This document shows, one piece after another, positions 37,485 through 46,717 of a stretch of 64,000 nt of DNA (positions within the stretch are counted from its first letter, which is position 1; each line of letters begins with the position of its first letter). The translations under genes were made by a program, and so were the position numbers. This DNA is from Ochotona curzoniae (taxonomy: Eukaryota; Chordata; Mammalia; Lagomorpha; Ochotonidae), in contig NW_024467101.1 in NCBI RefSeq assembly GCF_017591425.1, positions 13,032,918-13,096,917 of the forward strand. The letters run 5' to 3'. Below the pieces are notes generated by a model, which saw only the letters and a list, made by a program, of their open reading frames with translations, searched no databases and was not told where the DNA came from.

Positions 37485-37788
37485 CAACACCATCCTATAA
37501 GTAGGTTAAGCTTCTGTCTGTGGGGCCAGCATCCCATGCAGGCATCAGTTTATGTCCCAGCTCCTCCAGTTCTGATCCAGCTCTCTGCTAGTGGCAGAAG
37601 GCAGCAGAAGATGTCTTAAGTGCTTGGGCCTTCGCACACACATGGCAGGCTTAGAGGAAGCTCCTACTTCCAGCTTCGGACAGGCCCAGCTCTAGCCACT
37701 GCAGCCACTTGGGAAGTGAACCAGGGGAGGGAAGATCTCGGTCTCTCCTTCTCTTTTAAATAAAAATGAATAAATTATTTTTTAAGTC
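37485..37788 (+). repeat. SINE, diverged
   Basis: 'ggggccagcatcccatgcagg' and 'tctcggtctctccttctctt' followed by 'taaataaaaatgaataaa'. Confidence 0.7.
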
Positions 37789-39479
37789 ACACTATAATCC
37801 ACATATACGTATGATTATCACGTGCCAATGGAAAACTTTAAATACATATTTGTAAATATGTATACACCCAAGTATGTGTATTCCTGTACACAAATGCATT
37901 TATATATGTTTATGTGTACATACACAGCCATATATCGCTGTGAGGAAGTACCCTTACACACATACATTTTACAGGGGCTCTAATTTGCTCTAAGACAATT
38001 CTACCCAAAAAAGTTGTTGCATTCAGAATCTCACATTTCTTCTGGTGGTTCCAATCCTGTCTTTAACGACAGAAGTCTGGGGACAGAGAGAAGGAGACTG
38101 ACGGCAACTGACACCAAAGTCCCAACTCTGGGCTGTTGTGGCCGTCGCTGCTGGAGCAGGAAGCCTGGAGCCTGCCACGCAGGGTTGGGGAAAAGCAGCC
38201 TGCAGCTCTGGAGGCAGGCACTTCCGGAGGGAAGAGCTGGTCAATATTTGATGGGACCTTCCAGAGCCTCCTGACTCGGGTGGCTCCGATGACATTTCAG
38301 AACCCTGGGCTGGGAGACGGCCTTCCCTTCGTGGCTGGGTGAAAAGGAGGGGCAAGAACACGTCACTGAGCTGAGATGGGGCACAGGAAGGTACCATTTG
38401 CAAGAGTGGAAAGAAACGGGAAAGTCAGCTGCCCAGCAAACTGGAGAAGCAGGAGAATGGGTGACTGTGTGACTTCCACACTGCCACACCACAGGCTCAA
38501 GAACGAGAACTCATGTTACCTGTTCATTAGTCTCTCTACTGTGCAGTAAAAGCCTGGACAAAACAAGTGGTCAGGAAACAGCCGACGAACGAATGAACTG
38601 CCCTCACCCACTTGCCACCACAGCACTCGTGGTGCACCCCGGCCCTCATTCACAGAGCCCTGTTGTCCCGACACGCTGACACACAAAGCCGCCGCCGCAC
38701 ACTTCCTCTCGACATGCTGCCACACTCACAGCTCTGCGTCCAGATCTCTGCTGGCGGGGAACTCTCTCCAGCTCACTCAGCTAACAAGGGCTCCCTGCAG
38801 CAACAAAGCCATACACACGCTGCCCTCTCACACTACACAGCAGCCCCATGCCACCTGAATTCATGTGCAGCCGCCTTCATGTCAGACTGCCACGGCATCA
38901 GCCAGTACAGAGTAGTGAATTTTTTTTTTTTTTAAGGGAAAGTACAGATCTGAAGCCAAACACATGCATGGCCTCCTTGGGATTCTGACCCAGGGTGGCA
39001 AACCAGGAGCCTGAGACGGCTCGTAACGCCACAGCCTACTACAATCTTCTGCAGCCAGCCACACCAGTACCCTGATCTGGCCCCTGCAGTTTACGCTCTG
39101 AGGTTGCTGCAGGAAGGACTGTACACTGTGCCCGGCACTGGGAGCTGTGGAAATCCTGGCTGTGGCCTGGCCCCAGACTGTCGCCCTGGGTTTAACCACA
39201 TACACTCCAGCTCTTCAAGGGCAGGTGCCAAGCCACCGGGAAGCCACTGGTGAATGCATGGCGGCCTTTCTGACCCTGGAAGGCACTCCAACTCAGGCTG
39301 GCATTCTGGGGCTATCATTCCACATCCTCTCAGTCAGCCACTGTCCAACTGCCATCCTAAAGGCATCGCTCAGGTGACCATCCCCCCCGCCCCCGCCCCA
39401 AAACACCGGGAAGCCCCAGTGTGAGCCAGGTTCTGACACTGATTCCCATCTTCACGGTTTTCAAGCTGTTAACTTTTCC

Positions 39480-41000
39480 CAGGCCTCTGGGAGTACCGTA
39501 GGTAATGGCCACGGCTCGCGCTCGCCCCCCATCAGGGTCCTGTGTCCTGACTCTCTCTCTTGACACCCCTCTTGGGCTGCATCCCAGAGGCCAGGGGAGG
39601 GATTTGGCGCCACCTGTTCCGACGCCCCTCTCAGTCCCAGCAAATCCCCAGAGGAGTCGTGGAGGTCGCTTCCTACCAGGGCGGGTCAGTTCCGCAGGTG
39701 TGAGGGCGGCTGGGTGACGGTGACTCGCCGCGAGAGGCCCGGGAGCGGAACGTGGACAGCGCACAGGGTGCTGAATCAGGCACGGCGGCGGAGCGGCGCC
39801 CGCAAGGGAGGCGGGCCAGGAAGGACCGGGTGAGCCGAGGCTTGACCCAGGGCCCCGGAGGATGCGCGGCCGCTGCAGGGTCCCGAGCGCCTTTCCCGGG
39901 AGCGCGAGCAGGAGGCGCGGCCCTTACCTGGCCGAAGGCGGAGCTGAGCATGGGGCGCAGCCGGTGGAGGAACGGGTCTGCCTCGGACACGGCGGCTGGA
40001 GCCGAGTCCCCGCGGCCCGGGACTCGCGGAGAGCCCCGGAGGCCGAGCGCCGGAGACAGCCCCCGTCCCTCCCCATCCCGCCCGCGGGCCAGCGGCAGCG
40101 GCGACGGCGGCGGAGGTCGGGACGCCGCGGCCGGCAGCGCCTCCCGGGGCCTGCAGTGCGCTGGAGGGAGCCCACGCCGGCTCCCCCGCGTGCCCTCCTC
40201 CCGCGGCGCGGGTCGGCACAGGGGCCTTCGTGAACTGGGGTCCCCGGACGGCGGCGGCGTACTCGGGCAGGCGCCGGTCAGCCGGCGGCCGGGCAGCCCC
40301 GGGTCCCGGGCAGGGCCGTGGCGGGGAGCCCGGCTGCCCCCGCTCGCCGCCGCCGCCGCCGCCGCCTTCAGCAGCGACGTCTTGGACTCGCTTTTGGCGA
40401 TGTGCGAGCTCATCGCGGCGGGGCCCGCGCTCGCATGGCCCGGCGGGGGCGGCGCGGTGCGGCGCGGCGCGGGCCCCCCGGCGGGCAGGGAGCGGGGCAC
40501 CCGGCGGGAGCCGAGCCCGAGGACGCGCTGGAGGCGGGCGCCGTCGCCCGGCCGCTTAAATGCGGCCCCGTCGCCGCCGCCCATGTGACAGCGCAGCCTC
40601 TACGCCCGGAGCCCTGAGCTCCCGGCGGCCGACGGTGCAGATCTGGGGGAGGGGGGATTGCCGCTGTCCCCCGAGTGCCCACCCCCGACTCCCGGCCGGC
40701 CCAGGTACCGCTGCGTCCCGCCCCTCGCCCCGCCCCGCGCCCGGGGAGTCCCGCTTCCGGGCGGCCCCTGGTGGCGAGCGGGGCGCTGCGGCGGCGCGGA
40801 GCTGGGAACGCGAGGAAAGGGGCTTGGCGAAGGGCCCTAAAGAGGCGGAGACCCTGGGCGCGCCCGCAGTGCCCCTCGCCAAGCCTGGTTGGAGCCCCCT
40901 ACGGTGCCCCGGAACCTCCAGAAACGTAGGCAGGCTGCACTCCCCAGAGGGTACAACTTTGGCAAGGAGCGCGAGAGATGATGCGCCGGGAGGCAGAGTC
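39480..41000. promoter_or_regulatory. CABP1: CpG island over the CABP1 caldendrin first exon
   Basis: Very CpG-rich sequence (GCGGCG and CCGCCG repeats) covers the 657-nt coding exon and several hundred bases upstream of it (to the right). No TATA box is obvious next to the start codon. The transcription start probably lies between about 40.6 and 41.0 kb. Long open frames in all phases here are an effect of GC content. Confidence 0.7.
39928..40584 (-). CDS. CABP1: CABP1 caldendrin-specific first exon
   Basis: 657 nt encode exactly 219 codons from the ATG at 40584 (MGGGDGAAFKRPGDGARLQR...) to FGQ, ending at the donor CAG|GTAAGG. The product is the Pro/Arg/Ser-rich, low-complexity N-terminal half of caldendrin, with an SSHIAKSESKTSLLKA segment followed by an eight-alanine run (residues about 74-81) and a basic Pro-rich middle. 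It has no EF-hands; these come from the shared exons. Recognised by near identity to mammalian caldendrin; total protein 371 aa versus 370 in human. Confidence 0.96.
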
Positions 41001-41309
41001 CCGAGGAGGAGGAGGAGGATGAAGGCGCTCTACGACAAAAACGCAGCGCCAGCTTGGCCCGGAAGGGAAGGCGCCACTCTATACGAAACCCCTCCGTCCC
41101 TTCCCAGAGGTATGCACCACCCTGGTAGGTCAGCCACATGAATTTCAGAGCAGAAGCCCGGTGGCAGCTGGCTGCCGCACCTGTCTGGACCGTGCCTGGT
41201 GATGCCCATTGCTCAGAGAGAGAGAACCCATTTGTCGTTCCTCCACCCCTCTGCTCACCTTCATTGCCTGTTGGACGCTAGAATGGACACCGCTCTTGGG
41301 AGGCAGCCA

Positions 41310-41440
41310 GGGAGTCACACAGTGTAAATCTCAAATCCCAGCTTTGCGGTTTGCCATCTGGGTAGCCTGGGCAAATGTCAGGGACCTCTCTGAGCCTTGC
41401 TTTCCTCCAGTCTCAAATGCCCATGACAGTCATCGCTAAC
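41310..41440 (+). repeat. MIR-like fragment
   Basis: 'ggtagcctgggcaaatgtca' and 'ctctgagccttgctttcctc' resemble MIR. Confidence 0.5.
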
Positions 41441-42612
41441 TCCTTGTTATCAGTTGACACCAGTCACAGAAGGAGCTGAGCTCAAGTCGTGGTCGGGGAG
41501 GACAATGGGGCGGACAATGGGGCACGCATGTGGTTGGAGCCAGTTCCCTGGCCTTGTGCAGCTCACAACGCCCCATCTAACTCGGTTGTTTTCAGATGGA
41601 ATGCCTGCGACTGCACCCCAGGTTCTCTCTGTTTTAGGCGCTGGCCCTGGTGCCATGCACAACCTGGTCAGTGCCTAGACTCATGAGAAGGACAGATGGA
41701 TCGAGTGCCATCTCACTCCTCACTCACACCCAGGGCTCTCTGTTCTCCTGCCCTGATGGCTTCTTTTACATACCCACGTGCAGGGAGGGAGTTTAGAACA
41801 AAGGGATGGGCTGGGAAAGTGACTGCCCAGAAACCACAGTGAAATAGGAAATACAGCAGACTGTTCCCTCTGAGCATCCTGTCAGAGTCTCACAGGTTCC
41901 TAAAGTGCAGAAAGTGGGGCAGCTTGGGGTACCCCCACCTCGGGTGCCCCACAGGCTCCCTGCGGGGTCTACTCCACAGCAGGAGGTCAGCCAGCTTCCT
42001 GCCCCGTCAGTGTTTGGTGGGATTAACATCTAACTGGACACCTGTTCTAAATCACAGGAGATAAGGTACCTTCTGCAGATTCCTGTGCCATTCCTGGTGA
42101 CCTTTCTGGAATCCCCTAAATATTCCCGGACCAGACCGCTGTCAGCAACTCATTCCTAAAAATAAATAAATAATAAATAAATAGAAAGAAGGACTTGGTT
42201 CTATCAGGTATGATGACTGAAGTAAGTTAATCAAAACTATACGGAGCAAATGGACAAAACACCTGTGGCCCTACCCAGGATCATGCTGTATTTACACCAG
42301 AATGCCGTTTCATTGGTACAATATGTTCATTCTGTCATTTATCGAACAAGTACTTAATGCAAGTAGGTGCTGGGTCAGGCATCTGGGATGCAGAGATTTG
42401 TCAGCAAATACGCGGATGAATGTTATTTGCCAGGTGATGTTCTAAGTACCAAGGACATGGTAGCAAACAAAATGCAGTCTGTATTCTCAGCAACAAATAA
42501 CGTTACACACGTGAAAAATGAATTAGTGAGAAGCTAGTGGTCTTTAGTGCCCGCTTCCTTCCCAGAGAAATAAGTCAGGTAAGAGGGTAGGGCTTAATTA
42601 AGGATGTAATTT

Positions 42613-42862
42613 TGGGCCTGGTGTAGTAGCCTAGTGGTAAAAGTCCTCAGCTTGCATGTGCCAGGATCCCATATGGGCGCTAGTTTGTGTCCAAGTGGCC
42701 CCGCTTCCCATCTAGCTCCCTGCTTGTGGCATAGGGAAGCAGTTGAAGATGGCCCAAAGCCTTGGGACCCTGCACCCACATGGGAGACCCAAGAAGATCT
42801 TCCTCTCTGTCTCTCCTTCTCTCTGTATATCCGACTCTGCAATAAAATAAATCTTTAAAAAA
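42613..42862 (+). repeat. SINE with internal deletion
   Basis: Normal head 'gggcctggtgtagtagccta', but it passes directly from 'tgggagacccaagaa' to 'gatcttcctctctgtctctc', lacking roughly 75 bp of the usual 3' middle. Confidence 0.85.
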
Positions 42863-42877
42863 TGATGTGATATAATT

Positions 42878-43150
42878 TAATTAATTTATTTGAAAGACAG
42901 AGAGAGAGGCAGAAATAGATATTGCATTTGCTGGTTTACTTCCTAAATGTCCACAAGTCAGGGCTGGGTTAAGCCGAAGCTAGGCACCTGGAACGCCATC
43001 TGGGTCTCCCAGGTGGGCAGCAGGGGCCTAACTGGCTGAGCCATCAGCTGCTGCTTCCCAGGGTCCATAGAAGCAGGAAGCTGGGACTTGCCCACAGGCA
43101 CCCCAGACTAGAGTGGCGGAGTCTTCACTGCTGTGCTCAATGCCTGCCTG
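42878..43150 (-). repeat. SINE, minus strand, diverged
   Basis: 'ttaatttatttgaaagacag' reverse tail and 'gtgctcaatgcctgcc' reverse head. Confidence 0.7.
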
Positions 43151-44135
43151 GAGGGTGCTATTTTAGACAGCAACCAGGGACCAAGCCTCTCTGGCAGAGG
43201 GAACATCTGAGCAGAAACCGGAATGAAGGAAAGGAGCAAATCGTGGCTGTATCTGGGGGAGGAGCTTCCCCAGCAGGGAGATGTTAGGAGGTCCAAAGGA
43301 GGGATGAGCTTGGCAGAACCAAGCAGACAAGGGGGGGTGGGGCGTGGACGTGAGACACAGGGGGAAGGTGGTGGAGATGGAGCTGCAGAGGAAGGCAGGG
43401 ACTGGCGTGAGCAAGGGCTTTGGGCTTCTTCGAGGCAGAAAAGGAAGAGCAGCAGTGGGTTAGTGGTAGAGGAGGGATGAGACTTCACATTAGTAAAGCC
43501 TGGCTGGCTGGCGACATGGGAGCGGGCTGGGGGCTGGTTCCTGGTGTGGGGTGAGGTGTGGCGGTGGCTGAGATTATAACAGTAAGAGGTGGAACAGGGG
43601 TCAGATTTGGGAGATGTTTAAGAAATGGTCAGATCCCATGTCTAATTTGAAGGAATTAAAAAAAAAAAGTTGGGGGGTTGGAGGGAGGACTCAAAACATT
43701 ATGGGAATTGTGCAATAGGGACTTCAGAGCTGGGCTATCTATAAGCAACCCAAACACCCTCAGGGGAGTTAGAGAAAGTATTAGAAGAGGTGACATTTGA
43801 GCTGCTTTTTGAAGGATAAATGAAATTCTAGATAATGGATAAGGAGGGTAAAAGGAGGTCATCTCAAGTGCAGGGACTAGCTGAAGGACAGGCATGGGCT
43901 GTGAGGCTGCCTGGTATGACTGCGGATCATTTGGCAGTTGAGGGTGAAGGGAGACCAGGGTCTGAGAAGCTGGTTAGGAATTAGAACGTGGTGGGGCTGG
44001 AATACAAGATCCAGGAGTTCGTGCTTTTGCTGTGGCGGGCAATGGGGAATTCCTGGCAGCACAAAGCAGACTGGCTTTTGAAGATAAATGCTCATGCACT
44101 GTGGGGTGGACTTAAGACTGAAGGCAAGGTCGGGG

Positions 44136-44445
44136 AGGTCCATTTCTTTCTTTTTTTTTAAGATTTATTTATTTTTATTGGAAAGGCGGATATGCAGAGA
44201 GGAGGAGAGACAGAGAGGAAGATCTTTCGTCCAATGGTTCACTCCCCAAGTGAGCACAACGGCCGGTGCTGTGCCGATCCAAAACCAGGAGCTCTTCCAG
44301 GTTTCCCACGCGGGTGCAGGGTTCCAAGGCTTTGGGCCGTCCTCCACTGCTTTCCCAGGCCACAAGCAGGGAGCTGGATGGGAAGCAGGGCCACCGGGAT
44401 TAGAACCGGCGACCATCTGGGATCCCAGGGCGAGTGCAACACGAG
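44136..44445 (-). repeat. SINE split by the retrovirus (tail part)
   Basis: A minus-strand SINE starts with its T-rich tail at 44151 and is cut at 44445 by the retroviral LTR. Its head continues at 52553-52585. The SINE has its own target duplication: AGGTCCATTTCTTTC at 44136-44150 and AGGTCCATTTATTTC at 52586-52600. Confidence 0.93.
44440..44445. repeat. ERV target-site duplication, left copy
   Basis: CACGAG immediately before the LTR. The same six bases follow the 3' LTR at 52547-52552. Six bp is the usual duplication length for class II (betaretrovirus-like) integrases. Confidence 0.95.
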
Positions 44446-44842
44446 TGTTGATTGCCACACGAGGTGATGTTGATTGCCACACGCGGTGGCCTAAAGATGG
44501 CGCCTGGCGGAAATAAACACGTCAGCAGGAGTAGCTCCTGTCACGTACATTAGAGAGTATTGCGCAGGCGCTTGCACATGCGCTGAGGGCTGACGCGTGA
44601 ACAGCGGCGTGATCAGCGCGTGCACAGGCCTCTTGCCCTATCCAAACTGCAGGATTGGCGCGTGGTCTAGAGGCTCACCAATAAGCCGCCACTTGGGCGG
44701 AGCCATCCCCGATAAGAGCGAGAGCACGAGCTGGGTCGGGGCCTTCCTCTTCATCATCTTGGTGTGCACAATAAAGACTACCGCGGAAGACTTCACTCGC
44801 GTCTGCCTCTTATTGCGGGTCGATAGGAGCGTGGGCGTGACA
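44446..44842 (+). repeat. 5' LTR (397 bp)
   Basis: Begins TGTTGATTGCC and ends GGGCGTGACA, with TG..CA termini. CpG-rich U3 with AAGATGGCGC, a CCAAT motif ('caccaataagcc'), a weak TATA-like 'gataagag', and the polyadenylation signal AATAAA at 44770-44775. I compared it base by base with the 3' LTR and saw no difference. The first 22 bp are repeated imperfectly in tandem. Boundaries of U3, R and U5 cannot be fixed from sequence alone. Confidence 0.96.
44770..44775 (+). terminator. LTR polyadenylation signal
   Basis: AATAAA in 'gcacaataaagactacc'; the equivalent in the 3' LTR (52474-52479) would end proviral transcripts. Confidence 0.8.
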
Positions 44843-44844
44843 AC

Positions 44845-44863
44845 TGGTGCCGAAAACCCGGGA
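44845..44863 (+). other. Primer binding site, tRNA-Phe type
   Basis: TGGTGCCGAAAACCCGGGA starts 2 nt after the LTR. It complements the 3' end of tRNA-Phe (…GGGTTTCGGCACCA) except for one extra A in the A-run. IAP elements are known to use tRNA-Phe. Confidence 0.85.
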
Positions 44864-44925
44864 AATTTCGGGACCTAGAGGAAGGCCCCCCGTGCCATAT
44901 GGGGAGAAGTCAGAACCGCGGCCAT

Positions 44926-44937
44926 AAATAGGTAAGG
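44926..44937 (+). promoter_or_regulatory. Major 5' splice donor of the provirus
   Basis: AATAG|GTAAGG with the cut after 44931, in the leader before gag. It is a strong consensus donor, placed where retroviruses splice to make env mRNA. Confidence 0.7.
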
Positions 44938-44986
44938 AGCTCTGAGAGGGAGGCGTTACTGGGCTTGAGGAATTTAACCCTGAGAC

Positions 44987-46717
44987 ATGGGTGCGCAGAC
45001 TTCCTTGATTAAGCCTTTACAGGCAGTTTTGAAGGCGCGCAACTTAAAGATTAATGAGCGCACACTGGAAGGCTTTATCAAAGAAGTAGACCGTCATGCG
45101 CCCTGGTATGTGGTTTCCGGATCATTGACTCCGCGGTCCTGGGAGAAACTCGGTAAAGATTTACAGAGAGCTAAGGAGCGTGACCGTTTGAGTCCGGGAG
45201 TTATGCCACTATGGAGATTGATTCGTGCATGTTTAGAAGATGACCGGTGCAAAGAAGCTGTGACTCAGGGTCGAGATTGCCTTCAATTAGCCCAAGATAG
45301 CCTCTCAGAAACAGAGCGGGAGGAGAGAGTTGGTACCAAACTTAAACAAGAAAAGGGAGTCAAGAAAAATGAGAAAAACGATAAAAATGGCCATAGTCAA
45401 GAGAAAAAATCTTCCCTTTACCCGATATCGGAGTTAGAGAAGTTAAAAGTAGCTCCCTCTTCCTCAGATACAGAATCTTTAGACTCAGAGGAAGAGCATA
45501 GACCAAGAAAAGATTATAATAGAAAAAGGAGAGGTGAGAAAGACTCCAGGGAACGCGAGGCCCAGGAGGGACGTTGTGGCCCCTCCTCCCGCAATGGGCG
45601 GAGCCAAGAGGCACCCGCAACTCCGGCGCCTTCAGCGCCCCCCTTACCCATGATAAATGATTCTTTTCTTAGTAATGAAGTGAAACGGGAACTTCAACAG
45701 GCATTCCCCGTACTTGAACAGGGGAACCAGAGAGTACATCACCCGGTGGAGGCCTCATTAATTAAAGAATTAGCTGCAGCTGTGTCTCAATATGGCCTTC
45801 ATGCCAATTATACCTTATCCCTGTTAGAGCGGTTGGGTGGACAGGTTTTGACTCCGTCAGATTGGCAGTTTGTGGTGAAGGCCGTCCTCCCAAATATGGG
45901 TGTTTACTTAAATTGGAAGGGCCTATGGCATGAATATTTGGCCGTGACGGCACACGCCAATCATAGACGTGCTGGCGAGGCTGGAAGATGGGGGTTTAAT
46001 ATGCTTACTGGACAGGCTGAATACGCCAATGATCAAAATAATTTCCCCTGGCAAGTATACACACAGATTGCCGAGGCGGCAATTAGGGCCTGGAAAGGCA
46101 TTTCCCTTAAAGGACAGGAGCAGTTGGGGATAACACAGGTAAAGCAGAGGTCTGATGAGCCTTTTGCTGACTTTGTTGCTCGAGTAATGCAAGCAGTGGA
46201 GAGAACTTTTGGAGAAGGAGAGCAAACAAATAAGATGATGGAACAAATTATCTGGGAACAGTGTAATGCAGAATGCAGGGCCTTGATAAAAGATCGTAGA
46301 GCCAGGGGACTGACGGATTGGCTGAAAATTTGCAGAGATACAGGAGGCCCTCTAACCGCACATGGCCTGGCGGCGGCCATTTTAAAGGCCTCCCCCAGAG
46401 AGAGGACATTGCCGGTATGTTTTCAATGCGGTAAGCCAGGACACATGAAGAAAGAATGCCGCGCCGGGCCAGGCCGTAAAGTCCCCGGAATATGTCCACG
46501 GTGCCGTAAGGGAAAACATTGGGCTAATGAATGTAAATCTGTCAAAGACATTGAAGGGCGACCACTTCCCACTCAGGAATCAAAAAACGGGGAGTGGGGC
46601 CCAAAGACCCAGGTCCCCTCAGTCCCTCGGGCATTTTATCGCTCCACACAGAAGAGCCCAACCCGCGCCAACACCCAGCAAGTATGGACCTCTGTGCCGC
46701 CACCGGAGTCCTATTAA
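44987..46717 (+). CDS. gag: gag polyprotein (576 aa)
   Basis: Structural polyprotein that assembles viral particles. The start MGAQTS fits an N-myristoylation signal (Gly2, Ser6), followed by a betaretrovirus-type matrix region. Residues about 110-210 form a highly charged Lys/Glu-rich linker. A PSAP late-domain motif at 215-218 could recruit TSG101 for budding. The capsid region (about 230-455) includes a major homology region near 385-405 (QRSDEPFADFVARVMQ). The nucleocapsid has two CX2CX4HX4C zinc knuckles at 478-491 and 503-516. The ATG at 44987 is the first in frame after the leader. The frame is open over its whole length and overlaps pro by 130 nt. Confidence 0.96.
   Translation: MGAQTSLIKPLQAVLKARNLKINERTLEGFIKEVDRHAPWYVVSGSLTPRSWEKLGKDLQRAKERDRLSPGVMPLWRLIRACLEDDRCKEAVTQGRDCLQLAQDSLSETEREERVGTKLKQEKGVKKNEKNDKNGHSQEKKSSLYPISELEKLKVAPSSSDTESLDSEEEHRPRKDYNRKRRGEKDSREREAQEGRCGPSSRNGRSQEAPATPAPSAPPLPMINDSFLSNEVKRELQQAFPVLEQGNQRVHHPVEASLIKELAAAVSQYGLHANYTLSLLERLGGQVLTPSDWQFVVKAVLPNMGVYLNWKGLWHEYLAVTAHANHRRAGEAGRWGFNMLTGQAEYANDQNNFPWQVYTQIAEAAIRAWKGISLKGQEQLGITQVKQRSDEPFADFVARVMQAVERTFGEGEQTNKMMEQIIWEQCNAECRALIKDRRARGLTDWLKICRDTGGPLTAHGLAAAILKASPRERTLPVCFQCGKPGHMKKECRAGPGRKVPGICPRCRKGKHWANECKSVKDIEGRPLPTQESKNGEWGPKTQVPSVPRAFYRSTQKSPTRANTQQVWTSVPPPESY
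46582..46631 (+). promoter_or_regulatory. gag-pro -1 ribosomal frameshift signal
   Basis: The heptamer A AAA AAC at 46582-46588 is in the gag frame (TCA AAA AAC), the canonical form. Seven nt later GGGG(CC) at 46596-46601 can pair with (GG)U-CCCC at 46612-46618, and loop CCC (46608-46610) with GGG (46629-46631), giving a possible H-type pseudoknot. The frame offset from gag to pro is exactly -1. Folding was done by eye. Confidence 0.85.

Larger units (their letters stand above)
31308..39927 (-). other. CABP1: CABP1 intron 1 of the caldendrin transcript
   Basis: An 8.6-kb intron containing the short-form promoter at its end. SINEs occur at 33.77-34.10, 35.25-36.40 and 37.14-37.79 kb and MIR-like fragments at 32.86, 34.79 and 36.56 kb. 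A mixed AT-rich TATGTA tract lies at about 37.80-37.97 kb. Unique stretches at 31.5-32.8 kb and 38.0-39.4 kb show no gene. Confidence 0.85.
16857..40584 (-). other. CABP1: CABP1 locus (complete coding region, two first exons)
   Basis: CABP1 encodes neuronal EF-hand proteins related to calmodulin. They bind IP3 receptors and the IQ region of CaV1 calcium channels, reducing channel inactivation or IP3-receptor gating. Caldendrin, the long form, is enriched in the postsynaptic density. The coding exons on the minus strand join in frame: 40584-39928 (caldendrin first exon) or 31307-31263 (short-form first exon, with or without 27043-26864), then 22883-22853, 22687-22544, 20280-20171, 19920-19773 and 17285-17260. 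The joined lengths are 371, 227 and 167 aa, close or identical to the human forms. All junctions are GT..AG and all frames are intact. The neighbour MLEC lies downstream in the same orientation, as in human. Confidence 0.97.
41001..44135. other. Upstream intergenic region between CABP1 and the retrovirus
   Basis: Mostly unique sequence with an MIR-like fragment near 41.31-41.44 kb, an old L2/MIR3-like stretch near 42.3-42.5 kb, a short (AATA)n patch near 42.16 kb, and two SINEs (42.61-43.15 kb). Nothing coding was recognised. 43.2-44.1 kb is unique and unassigned. Confidence 0.6.

Noticed and set aside
39752..40588. 278-aa plus-strand open frame over the CABP1 CpG island
   Set aside because: Antisense shadow of the caldendrin exon; length is due to high GC content and there is no recognisable domain.
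44597..44878. 93-aa frame in the 5' LTR (also in the 3' LTR) as a possible accessory gene
   Set aside because: It extends over LTR regulatory sequence and the end of U5, ends differently in the two LTRs, and resembles no known LTR-encoded protein.
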